Below are positions 30,991-38,485 of a stretch of DNA of 38,485 bases, piece by piece. This DNA is from an uncultured SAR86 cluster bacterium (GTDB lineage: Bacteria > Pseudomonadota > Gammaproteobacteria > Magnimaribacterales > D2472), in contig CACEJU010000011.1 of NCBI GenBank assembly GCA_902559885.1, positions 1-38,485 on the forward strand, in the 5' to 3' direction. The number at the start of each line of letters is the position of its first letter. Position 1 is the stretch's first letter. The position numbers were made by a program, and so were the translations under genes. The notes beneath the pieces were generated by a model that was given only the letters and a program-made list of their open reading frames with translations, was not told where the DNA came from and searched no databases.

Positions 30991-32428
30991 TAAACCTGTT
31001 TTAGTTGGAATTGGTAATATCCAACAACAGGAAAAATTTAAAGATTTAGATGAAGCTTTAATCCTTATGGATAAAGCAACTAAAAAAGCTATTGCCGATT
31101 CTTCTAAAGATATTATTAATTACATAGATGAAATCAGAATACCTAAAGGATTCTGGAAATATAGAGATCCAGGAAAATGGATTTCAAATAATAATAATTT
31201 TAAAAACAATCCAATTACGTACATAACTAAAATTGGAGTTTTACAACAACATCTTATCAATCAAGCAATTCTAAATATTCAAGAAGGCAAAATTAATGCT
31301 TCTTTAATTGTTGGTGGAGAATCAAGATACAAAATGATTCAAGCAATCAAAGATAATAAAGAATACAAAGAAACATCATTAAATCAAAATCCTGATTTTT
31401 ATGTCAAAGCTGATGCGGATCTTAATCTTGATGAAGAAGTAAAAGAATTGTCAAAAATGGCAGTTGGTTACTATGCAATTATGGAAAGCGCCTATAGATT
31501 TTCAAAAAATGAAAAATTGTTAGACCATAATAAAAAAATAGCAAAACTCTATGAAGAATTTTCTGAAATTGCTCATAAAAATAAAAACGGTTGGTCAAAG
31601 CAAAAATATTTTGCTAAAGATATTATTAAACCTAGTGATAAAAACAAATACCAAGCATTTCCTTATAATAAATTACACTGCACTAGCTGGAATGTTAATC
31701 AAGCATCAGCAATTATTATATGTAATGAGAATATTGCAGATAAATTAGGTATACCAAGAGAACAAAGAGTATATCCCTTGGCATCATCTGAAAATAACCA
31801 CATGATATCGTTAATACAAAGAGAAAATATTATTGATCCAGTTGGCTTAAAGCTAGCAGCAAAATATATAAAAGATACATTAATATCCCATAGAAAAAGT
31901 ATTGACTATTATGATTTATATAGCTGCTTCCCGATTGCTGTTCAAATGTTTTGCGATTCTCTTAATATAAATTTATCATCATCCACCTCGATAACAGGAG
32001 GTATGTCATTTGCTGGAGGACCTTTAAATCATTATGTTTTAAGTTCAACCACTCAATTGATTGAAAAGATGAGAAAAAAGAAAAACAAAATTGGTCTCAT
32101 AACAGGTGTTTCTGGAGTCATGACAAAGCAATCATTTGCATTATGGACAAATAACTATATAGATAATTTTTCATTTGAAGATGTTACAAGTCAAGCAAAA
32201 CAAATTGATAAGCCTAAAGCACTTTCTGCCGAAAGTTCTGGTACTGGGGTTATAGTTGGATATACTATTTTGGTAGAAAGTAATAATAAAAAAGCTGTTA
32301 TTTACGCCGAATCACATGATGGCAAAAGAGTAATTTTGAATTCAAGAAATCCGGTAGTAATAAAAGAAATGGAGAATGTTGAATGGGTAGGAAAAAAAAT
32401 TACGTTCAAAAATGGCTGTTTGGTTTAA
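30983..32428 (+). CDS. Thiolase-fold protein without the canonical nucleophilic cysteine
   Basis: A 481-residue member of the thiolase superfamily, usually labelled acetyl-CoA acetyltransferase. Marks are 'ASLIVGGESRYKM' (the place of thiolase GGxExMS), 'YYDLYSCFPIAVQMF' (about 309-323) and 'TGGMSFAGGPLNHYV'. Also seen are 'GLITGVSGVMTKQSF' and a C-terminal beta domain from about 395 ('GVIVGYTILVE'). In classical thiolases a nucleophilic Cys sits in a C-A/S-S-G motif about 40 residues before GGxE; here that region reads 'ITKIGVLQQHLINQAI', with no Cys. Cys315 replaces part of the His/Asn-Glu-Ala-Phe loop. Enzymatic activity is therefore uncertain. It overlaps both neighbours (8 and 46 bases) in the fabI operon. 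Confidence 0.75.
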   Translation: MINKPVLVGIGNIQQQEKFKDLDEALILMDKATKKAIADSSKDIINYIDEIRIPKGFWKYRDPGKWISNNNNFKNNPITYITKIGVLQQHLINQAILNIQEGKINASLIVGGESRYKMIQAIKDNKEYKETSLNQNPDFYVKADADLNLDEEVKELSKMAVGYYAIMESAYRFSKNEKLLDHNKKIAKLYEEFSEIAHKNKNGWSKQKYFAKDIIKPSDKNKYQAFPYNKLHCTSWNVNQASAIIICNENIADKLGIPREQRVYPLASSENNHMISLIQRENIIDPVGLKLAAKYIKDTLISHRKSIDYYDLYSCFPIAVQMFCDSLNINLSSSTSITGGMSFAGGPLNHYVLSSTTQLIEKMRKKKNKIGLITGVSGVMTKQSFALWTNNYIDNFSFEDVTSQAKQIDKPKALSAESSGTGVIVGYTILVESNNKKAVIYAESHDGKRVILNSRNPVVIKEMENVEWVGKKITFKNGCLV

Positions 32429-33819
32429 TAAGCCTAGGTCTTATTTTACCAACTTATGCATCTTTTGATAAAAATTTAGTTGACCAACATAAGATAAAAT
32501 TTAACCAACTTGCCATGGATTTATGGGATTATGCTGAGCTAGGCTATCAGGAAACTAAAAGTGTTAACGCGATAAGTCGTATTTTAGAAGATGAAGGTTT
32601 TGCTATTCAAAAAAATGCAGCTGATATTCCTACTGCATTTATAGCTGAGTATGGATCAGGTGGTCCAGTAATTGGCATACTAGGAGAATTTGATGCACTG
32701 CCGGGGCTCGCTCAAACAAGATCTACATTTAGAGAGATAGAAAATAATAATACGGGTGCTGGTCAAGCTTGTGGCCACCATTTATTTGGTGCTGCTTCAG
32801 CTTGGGCTGCAGTTGTTATTAAAGATTGGCTGGAAGAAAACAATATTCAAGGAACTATAAGATTCTATGGTACTCCTGCTGAGGAAGGAGGTTCTGGTAA
32901 AGTTTATATGGTACGAGCAGGATTATTTAATGATGTAGACATAGTTTTGCATTGGCATCCAGATGATCAGAATTCAGCAAATATTGCTACAAATAATTCG
33001 AATAAATCTGCAAAATTCATGTTTAAAGGTATATCAACACATGCGGCAGGTGCGCCTGATATGGGAAGATCAGCATTGGATGGTGTTGAGTCAATGAATA
33101 TGATGGTTAATATGATGAGAGAGCATATACCTCAGGAATCAAGAATTCATTATGTCATTACTAAAGGCGGTCTAGCTCCAAACGTTGTTCCTGAAGAAGC
33201 AGAAGTCTATTACTACGTTAGACATCCTAAAATGAAATCTGTAGAAGATCTCTTTTCTAGGGTGGTTAAGGCTGCTGAGGGTGCTGCTCTGGGAACAGAA
33301 ACTTCAATGACATATGAGGTTATGCATGGAAATTACTCTTTACTCCCAAATAAAGTATTACAGGAATTGGTTCATAGTAAGTTGGAGCTGCATGGAGGTA
33401 TTAAATATTCTGATGATGAGAATAAATATGCAAAAGATATTGCTGATACATTGCCTAGCGGCAATAAATTAATTGGTTCACAAGAAAATATACTCCCATT
33501 TATAACGTCTCACTCCTATGGTTCAACTGATGTAGGTGATGTTAGTTGGAATGTTCCTACTGCAGGATTTAGAACAGCTTCATGGGTACCTGGCACTGCT
33601 GCGCATTCATGGCAAGCTGTTGCAGCTGGAGGAACTTCTATAGGCTTAAAAGGATCTGAGCTAGCAGCTAAAGTATTGGCATCAACTGCAATTGAGCTAT
33701 ATCAAAATAAAAATCTACTTGAAAAAGCCAAAGAGGAATATTCACAAAGAATTGGTCCAGATTTTAAATACCAGCCACTTCTCGGTGATAGGAAGCCACC
33801 TTTAAATTACAGAAATTAA
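32383..33819 (+). CDS. Exported M20 family amidohydrolase, AbgB-like
   Basis: A 478-residue zinc hydrolase closest in pattern to AbgB, the p-aminobenzoyl-glutamate hydrolase subunit: 'CGHHLFGAASAWAA' (130-143), 'FYGTPAEEGGSGKVYMVRAG', 'LHWHPDD', 'HAAGAPDMGRSALDGV' and 'TKGGLAPNVVPEEAEVYY'. Metal ligands are likely Asp104, His132, Glu167/168, the His of 'HWHP' and the late 'SHSYGSTDVGDVSW'. Unlike E. coli AbgB it has an N-terminal signal ('KWLFGLISLGLILPTYAS'), so it should be periplasmic. The start lies 46 bases inside the thiolase-fold gene, supported by GGAG at 32371-32374 eight bases upstream. No AbgA partner or AbgT transporter is in the window. Other amide or peptide substrates are possible. 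Confidence 0.87.
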   Translation: MGRKKNYVQKWLFGLISLGLILPTYASFDKNLVDQHKIKFNQLAMDLWDYAELGYQETKSVNAISRILEDEGFAIQKNAADIPTAFIAEYGSGGPVIGILGEFDALPGLAQTRSTFREIENNNTGAGQACGHHLFGAASAWAAVVIKDWLEENNIQGTIRFYGTPAEEGGSGKVYMVRAGLFNDVDIVLHWHPDDQNSANIATNNSNKSAKFMFKGISTHAAGAPDMGRSALDGVESMNMMVNMMREHIPQESRIHYVITKGGLAPNVVPEEAEVYYYVRHPKMKSVEDLFSRVVKAAEGAALGTETSMTYEVMHGNYSLLPNKVLQELVHSKLELHGGIKYSDDENKYAKDIADTLPSGNKLIGSQENILPFITSHSYGSTDVGDVSWNVPTAGFRTASWVPGTAAHSWQAVAAGGTSIGLKGSELAAKVLASTAIELYQNKNLLEKAKEEYSQRIGPDFKYQPLLGDRKPPLNYRN

Positions 33820-35561
33820 TTAGTTTGAATTGAGACGCCTGCTCCAGGACGCCTTAAGTCTGAGTAACCATAATTTATTCCATTCTTTATATGAATGCTT
33901 TGTGTACTACCCATGGTCTTATTAGTTTCAGGCTTGTGGCCAAGTGATTGAAGAATTTTCACAGTGTCATAACTTAACTGTTCTTCATAATCTAAACCGG
34001 TATATGGCCAATCTTTATGAATTCTTGGTAGCATTGTGGCTTGGCCTATGTCCAAATCAAAATCAATTACACCTGAGACCACTCGTAAAATTGCTGCTGG
34101 AATGTATGATCCTCCTGGTGATCCAGTTATAAGAGTTAATTCAAAATCTTTATTGAACACCATAACTGGAGCCATGGTACTCATAGGTCTTTTACCTAAT
34201 TCAAATCTATTGCCAGGACTTGCTGCTCGACCTTTTATATTTTTATCTCCATATCTATATGCAAAATTATTCATTTGGTTGTTCATTAGAATACCTGTTC
34301 CAGGTATTGTTACTCCTGAGCCAAATGAATATCCTAATGTGTAGGTATTTGAGACAGCATTACCATCACTATCAATTATTGAATAATGCGTAGTGTCTTT
34401 ACTTTCATTTAATATCTTCAAAGGCTTAATTTTTGAACTTGGTGTTGCTTTATCAGCTTTAAAAGATTCCATCAATTCAATTGTTCTTTCTTTAGATAAA
34501 AGTTTTTCTATAGGAACATCATAAAAATTAGGATCTCCAATTTGATGAGATCTATTATTGTGCCCTCTTCTTAAAGCTTCAGCCATCAAATGATAAACCT
34601 TTGAACTATTACTCTCGAACTCTTTAAAATCAAAAATACTTAATATATTCAAAGCAGTTAATAAAGTAACTCCTCCACCAGATGGAGGGCCTGCAGTAAA
34701 AACCAAGTGATCTCTATAGGATGCAACTATTGGACTTGATATGTTTGCTTTATAGTTTTTAAAATCATCTAGGGTAAAAAAACCACCATTTGATTCCATC
34801 GCTTTTATGAATGCTTTAGCAATATCTCCGTTATAAAATCCTGATTTACCTTCTTCAGAAATTTTTTGAATAGTATTTGCAAGATCAGGTCGCTCCATAA
34901 GACTGCCTTCTTTTAAAGGAGCATTGTTTTTAAAATAGATTCTTTTTGATTCAGAATCATTTGCAAGTTGACTAGTGCTTTCTATAGCTTTAGAAAGGTC
35001 ATAAGTAACCCTTATACCCTCTCGTGCCTGTTTGATAACAGGTTCTAAAATTTCATCTAAAGGCAATTTACCAAAATTAGTATGAGCATCAAGCAAGCCT
35101 GCAACAGTTCCAGGCACTGCTGATGCTTTATAACCCTCTCTGACAACATCAAAATCTTTGTACTCTAGATCTTTTGGCAATTTATCGCCAAATAACTGTG
35201 TTAGGTCTGCATTTAATGGAGATTGGCTTCTGTAGTCAATGTAAAATATCTCATTTTTCTCTTTTATATAAACAAGCATAAAGCCGCCGCCGCCTAGGTT
35301 ACCAGCTCTTGGTAATGTTATAGCTAATGAAAATCCAACAGCAACTGCAGCGTCAACAGCATTGCCACCTTTGTTTAGAATTTCTATTCCTAGATCAGAT
35401 GATAATTTATTTTGAGAAACAACCATTCCGCTTTGTCCGCTTGTTGGATGAAATGGTGATCTATAATCTATATAGCTTTGACCAATAACAATACTAGAGA
35501 AAAATAAAAAATATGTACTTAGTAAGTAAATTGGAAACTTGTGTTTAATTAAACTAATCAC
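33816..35561 (-). CDS. ggt: Gamma-glutamyltransferase
   Basis: A 581-residue exported Ntn-hydrolase that removes or transfers the gamma-glutamyl group of glutathione and related compounds. Signal peptide 'KFPIYLLSTYFLFFSSIVIG'. The large-subunit marks are 'GGNAVDAAVAVGFSLAIT' and 'NLGGGGFMLVY'. Autocleavage should occur before Thr390 of 'TTHYSIIDSDGNAVS' (E. coli Thr391), giving the small subunit with 'GTGILMNNQMNNF' and 'GSPGGSYIPAAILRV'. The start is a GTG; an in-frame stop lies two codons before it, so no longer version exists. TATAAT ends seven bases before the GTG. The stop shares TTAA with the M20 gene stop (4-base convergent overlap). Receptor 3 lies just upstream, insulated by a terminator. 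Confidence 0.95.
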   Translation of the reverse strand: MISLIKHKFPIYLLSTYFLFFSSIVIGQSYIDYRSPFHPTSGQSGMVVSQNKLSSDLGIEILNKGGNAVDAAVAVGFSLAITLPRAGNLGGGGFMLVYIKEKNEIFYIDYRSQSPLNADLTQLFGDKLPKDLEYKDFDVVREGYKASAVPGTVAGLLDAHTNFGKLPLDEILEPVIKQAREGIRVTYDLSKAIESTSQLANDSESKRIYFKNNAPLKEGSLMERPDLANTIQKISEEGKSGFYNGDIAKAFIKAMESNGGFFTLDDFKNYKANISSPIVASYRDHLVFTAGPPSGGGVTLLTALNILSIFDFKEFESNSSKVYHLMAEALRRGHNNRSHQIGDPNFYDVPIEKLLSKERTIELMESFKADKATPSSKIKPLKILNESKDTTHYSIIDSDGNAVSNTYTLGYSFGSGVTIPGTGILMNNQMNNFAYRYGDKNIKGRAASPGNRFELGKRPMSTMAPVMVFNKDFELTLITGSPGGSYIPAAILRVVSGVIDFDLDIGQATMLPRIHKDWPYTGLDYEEQLSYDTVKILQSLGHKPETNKTMGSTQSIHIKNGINYGYSDLRRPGAGVSIQTN

Positions 35562-35568
35562 TTTTTAG

Positions 35569-35574
35569 ATTATA
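35569..35574 (-). promoter_or_regulatory. Candidate -10 box of ggt
   Basis: The minus strand reads TATAAT, CTAAAAA, then the GTG start of ggt. Transcription would begin at or one base before the start codon. The -35 position (GAGTCA, 3 of 6) falls in the receptor 3 terminator stem. No ribosome site is seen. Confidence 0.4.
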
Positions 35575-35575
35575 T

Positions 35576-35604
35576 AAAAAAGGGAGCCTGATGACTCCCT
35601 TTTT
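35576..35604 (-). terminator. Intrinsic terminator of TonB-dependent receptor 3
   Basis: A perfect 10-bp stem (35577-35586 with 35595-35604, core GGGAG/CTCCC) closes an 8-base loop. The minus strand continues with six T (complement of 35576-35581, partly in the stem). It lies 15 bases past the receptor 3 stop, between it and ggt. Confidence 0.88.
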
Positions 35605-35619
35605 ATAAATATCAAAGTC

Positions 35620-38485
35620 TTAAAACTTTTTATAGAATTCAATATTATAATTTCTACCAAAGTCAGTATGTAGGTCACCCCAATACATTGAGAAAGTTTC
35701 GTCCGCTAATGGAGCTCTTTCATCTTCAAGGTTTTTAACCTGAAGCCTAACTCTAAGATCATTATCAAATTTATAACCAAGAGTTAAATTGAGCATAGTC
35801 ATTGAATCAACTACCCACATCTCTCTCACATCATTGATGGTTTCAACATGAGCCGACTCAAAGAACTCACCCCATTGTGTTCCAGAAACTAGAACTTCAT
35901 AAGGGCCTTTTCTCCATGACATTTTCATAGTGTATTTATCTTCAATAGATCCATTAAGCCCAAGAAGATCATCTACACCTCTTACAGGAGCAGAACCTTC
36001 TAAAACACCACCAGGCTGACCGGCTTCACTTAGAAGTAATGCATCTCCACCAGCTTCTTGATTTTTTGTATCGTAATGAACATTAACAAATTTAAATTCA
36101 AAATCACCATACTGAGTATCCAAAGAATAAACGATACTAGTATCCATACCCTCTATCAATCTAGTGTCGGTATTAACATAATAATCTAATACTTGTTGAA
36201 CTAGGCCAGCAGGACATAGATTTGAAGGCCATGTAACAGCATCAGTTGGTACAGGGTTTCTGATAACATTTGGATTTCCTGTACATTCATTAGCGCCACC
36301 TTGAACTCTTAATAAAGTATCTAGCAATATTGCATTAGTCATACCAAAGATTCCAACAGTATCTTCTGTTTCAATAGACCACTTATCTAAAGTAATTATT
36401 AAGTTGTCAATTGGCTCTAATACTAAACCTAATGATTCATTTTCACCATATTCAGGTTGCAGATCAGGATTACCTTCGGTAACTCTTTGCATTGAATAGA
36501 AATCATCATCGATATCTTCACCAGCAACATATCTAATTAAGTGATCTGTTGCTGAAGAACTTCTTCCTAAATATCCTTCATTAACAAGAATAAGTGCGGG
36601 AGCTCTAAAAGTCTCAGAAGCAGAATATCTTACTTTTACTCTATCAAGAGGCTGCCAACCAAATGCAACTTTACCTACGGTAGCATCTCCATAATCATCT
36701 GAATTTTCATATCTCACAGCAACCTGAGCATCAATAGTGTCGCTAACAGGTATAGCTAGCTCAGAGAATAGTGAATAAGTTAATCTTGAACCACCTGAGT
36801 CTGGAGTAGCACTAGAGTTAACCACATCAGAAATGATAGGGAAAGTTTCTCCAGTTTTTGGACCAGCAGGAACGGTATATCTAATATCACCATTAATTCT
36901 TGGATCTCTTTTATCAGTGTAAGATTCTCTTCTAACCTCAGCACCCACTAACATCCCAACGGGACCAGCTGGTAGTTCAAATAAATCAGGCGTTGAAGCT
37001 TTATAGTCCATCATATATAAGCTAGTAGTATTAGCTCTAATAATATCAATTGTAAAAGGACTTTCATCATTACAATTAGGTCCACAGAATGGGTTGTAAG
37101 CATCAGGAGTGCTTAAAGCCAATGCTTCATTTAATAATGTTAATGACTGTCTACCTGTATTATTTTGTTTAGATTTGGCTGCTGAATATAAGAAACCTAA
37201 ATCCCAATCCCATTTTCCACTTGTACCTCTAAAGCCTTGTAGTAGCCTAATAGTAGTTCTATGAGAATCATATCCTCTTGGAGTATCAAATCTATTCCTT
37301 GCTTTAAATACACCAAGACCATTAGTAATTTGTCCTGAATCAACATATTTTGTTCCACTACTATCTACAAGTTGATTTAACCAATAATTAGATAAAGGAA
37401 CTAGTAGTGGCTGAGTACAACTACCTGTTTTAGCACAACTTCCTGCGCCTAAAGTTGTACCACCATAAAGTTGTTGAGTGGCTACAGAATTATATACACC
37501 TATCTCAGAATAAGCTTCAGCACCACTTGCCAACTCAGTATTTAAGAATATGAATAAGTTATTTCTTTCTAAATCTGGTCTCATCCATCTTGTTGTATTG
37601 TACTGAGCTCTAATAGCAGAAGAGCTTGAGGATGTTAACTCAACACATGTTCCAGCGCCAGCACCAGTATAATCACAATCACCATCATCAGGTATTACTC
37701 TTAGATAACTAGAACCACCACCGTGCCATACACCATATTCAGATGCTGAATTAGTATTTCTCCATGAGGTGTCATCCCATGCAGTTCCTGTAAATGCACC
37801 AAGCCCAGGTGCAACTCTTGCATCTTGAGCTAACCATTTAGGATCTTCGTAACCTTTTATTGGATCTCTTCTATAAGTATCAAAATAAACAGATACATTG
37901 GTATTGCCAATATCTTTACCCCATTGAATGCTAACTTTATGATCTTTAGCATCATAAGCATCATATCCAATGTTCTTATATCTCACTCTAGTTCCAACAA
38001 AATCTGTTTTTAGAACAGTGTTAACAACACCTGCTAAAGCATCAGCACCATAAATAGCTGAAGCACCATCCCTTAAAATTTCAACTCTCTCAGCACCGTA
38101 AACAGGTATTGCGTTTGAGTTAACAGTCATAACAGGCATTGATCCACCTAATATAGGTTCTGTTTGATAGCCAGGCGATGTTATTAATCTTCTTCCATTT
38201 AGAAGAGTTAATGTATTACCAGTACCAATATCCCTAAGGTTAAAAGCACCCACATCACCTCTTGATGCGTTATAACCACCACTAAATTCGTTCTGGTTAA
38301 AAGTGTTCTGCCCTAATTCAGCAATGTTATCTAATAGCTCATCACCAGAATCAACACCTAAGGCATCAATATCATCAGCCGTTATAACAGAAACAGGAAG
38401 TGCCCCTGTAATTTTTGCTCCTTTAATTTGCGATCCAACAACTACAACTTCCTCTACATCAGCTGCATTTTCGTCAGTGTCTTGA
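35620..38485 (-). CDS. TonB-dependent outer-membrane receptor 3 (N-terminus beyond window)
   Basis: The reading frame is open to the window edge (first full codon ends at 38484), so 954 residues are visible and the signal peptide is missing. The apparent start at 38253 is only an internal GTG. Upstream of it the frame carries the TonB-box-like 'ADVEEVVVVGSQIKG' and plug start 'LPVSVITADDIDALGV'. The plug continues with 'LRDIGTGNTLTLLNGRRLI' and 'AIYGADALAGVVNTVLK'. The barrel ends 'NIEFYKKF', with a terminal Phe. Cys-rich outer-loop segments ('CAKTGSC', 'CGPNC') may form disulfides. Its own terminator follows, and ggt lies downstream on the same strand, so a gamma-glutamyl or peptide ligand is conceivable but unproven. 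Confidence 0.94.
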   Translation of the reverse strand, partial: QDTDENAADVEEVVVVGSQIKGAKITGALPVSVITADDIDALGVDSGDELLDNIAELGQNTFNQNEFSGGYNASRGDVGAFNLRDIGTGNTLTLLNGRRLITSPGYQTEPILGGSMPVMTVNSNAIPVYGAERVEILRDGASAIYGADALAGVVNTVLKTDFVGTRVRYKNIGYDAYDAKDHKVSIQWGKDIGNTNVSVYFDTYRRDPIKGYEDPKWLAQDARVAPGLGAFTGTAWDDTSWRNTNSASEYGVWHGGGSSYLRVIPDDGDCDYTGAGAGTCVELTSSSSSAIRAQYNTTRWMRPDLERNNLFIFLNTELASGAEAYSEIGVYNSVATQQLYGGTTLGAGSCAKTGSCTQPLLVPLSNYWLNQLVDSSGTKYVDSGQITNGLGVFKARNRFDTPRGYDSHRTTIRLLQGFRGTSGKWDWDLGFLYSAAKSKQNNTGRQSLTLLNEALALSTPDAYNPFCGPNCNDESPFTIDIIRANTTSLYMMDYKASTPDLFELPAGPVGMLVGAEVRRESYTDKRDPRINGDIRYTVPAGPKTGETFPIISDVVNSSATPDSGGSRLTYSLFSELAIPVSDTIDAQVAVRYENSDDYGDATVGKVAFGWQPLDRVKVRYSASETFRAPALILVNEGYLGRSSSATDHLIRYVAGEDIDDDFYSMQRVTEGNPDLQPEYGENESLGLVLEPIDNLIITLDKWSIETEDTVGIFGMTNAILLDTLLRVQGGANECTGNPNVIRNPVPTDAVTWPSNLCPAGLVQQVLDYYVNTDTRLIEGMDTSIVYSLDTQYGDFEFKFVNVHYDTKNQEAGGDALLLSEAGQPGGVLEGSAPVRGVDDLLGLNGSIEDKYTMKMSWRKGPYEVLVSGTQWGEFFESAHVETINDVREMWVVDSMTMLNLTLGYKFDNDLRVRLQVKNLEDERAPLADETFSMYWGDLHTDFGRNYNIEFYKKF

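Noticed and set aside
38253..38253. Start of receptor 3 at 38253
   Set aside because: This is an internal GTG. The frame continues to the window edge and contains the TonB-box-like segment and the first part of the plug, so the gene is cut by the window rather than short.
15382..38485. The three receptors as a recent tandem duplication
   Set aside because: They share only the usual plug motifs. Linkers, loop cysteines, lengths and C-termini differ, so they are old paralogues with distinct ligands.

Overview
The window looks like chromosomal DNA from a streamlined, AT-rich marine gammaproteobacterium; a SAR86-type organism fits best. This is inferred from gene content (three large TonB-dependent receptors, a Vibrio-type TonB2 energising operon, bolA, tatD, fabI) and very tight packing, not from a marker-gene phylogeny. 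Base composition varies. One 60-base stretch of the glycosyltransferase block (5221-5280) has 10 G/C, while one in a receptor gene (16501-16560) has 27. No gap between genes exceeds about 220 bases. No rRNA, CRISPR array, insertion sequence, integrase or phage module was seen. The only RNA gene is tRNA-Ala(GGC).

Layout. (1) 2-4209: the 3' end of tatD meets a minus-strand operon reading small hypothetical protein, bolA, RND/MMPL exporter, alpha-methylacyl-CoA racemase. (2) 4283-7295: a plus-strand ELM1-like gene coupled to a GT-B glycosyltransferase, converging on a second GT-B glycosyltransferase. The latter is the last gene of a minus-strand operon for a MacAB-type ABC exporter (ATPase, lipoprotein adaptor, permease; 10378-7288). 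(3) 15305-10499: a six-gene TonB2-like operon (DUF3450 protein, TtpC, ExbB, ExbD, TonB, TPR protein). (4) 18465-15382: TonB-dependent receptor 1, divergent from a secreted S9 peptidase (18685-20754). (5) 22148-20755: a mini Smr-like protein and glutaryl-CoA dehydrogenase, divergent from thymidine kinase and a CurA-like reductase, which converge on alanine dehydrogenase. (6) tRNA-Ala, an NAPE-PLD-like metallo-hydrolase, a small lipoprotein and receptor 2 (29366-26523). (7) 29576-33819: fabI, a METTL7-like methyltransferase, a thiolase-fold protein and a secreted AbgB-like M20 hydrolase in one overlapping operon, converging on gamma-glutamyltransferase. (8) Receptor 3 (35620 to the window edge), cut at its N-terminus.

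How the genes may work together (inference). The TonB2-like operon would energise the three receptors, which bring small organic ligands into the periplasm. Three exported hydrolases lie close by: the S9 peptidase, the AbgB-like M20 enzyme and gamma-glutamyltransferase. They would cut peptides, amidated or gamma-glutamyl compounds, and alanine dehydrogenase and glutaryl-CoA dehydrogenase could feed the resulting amino acids into central metabolism. The racemase, FabI and thiolase-fold protein point to lipid turnover. The ELM1/glycosyltransferase block points to the cell surface.

Expression signals differ between gene classes. All three receptor genes end in perfect 10-bp intrinsic terminators, and the two whose starts are visible have strong GAGG ribosome sites and share a 9-base upstream motif. 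Several other operons lack a Shine-Dalgarno sequence and carry a -10-like hexamer 6-8 bases before the start codon. All five convergent gene pairs overlap or abut.
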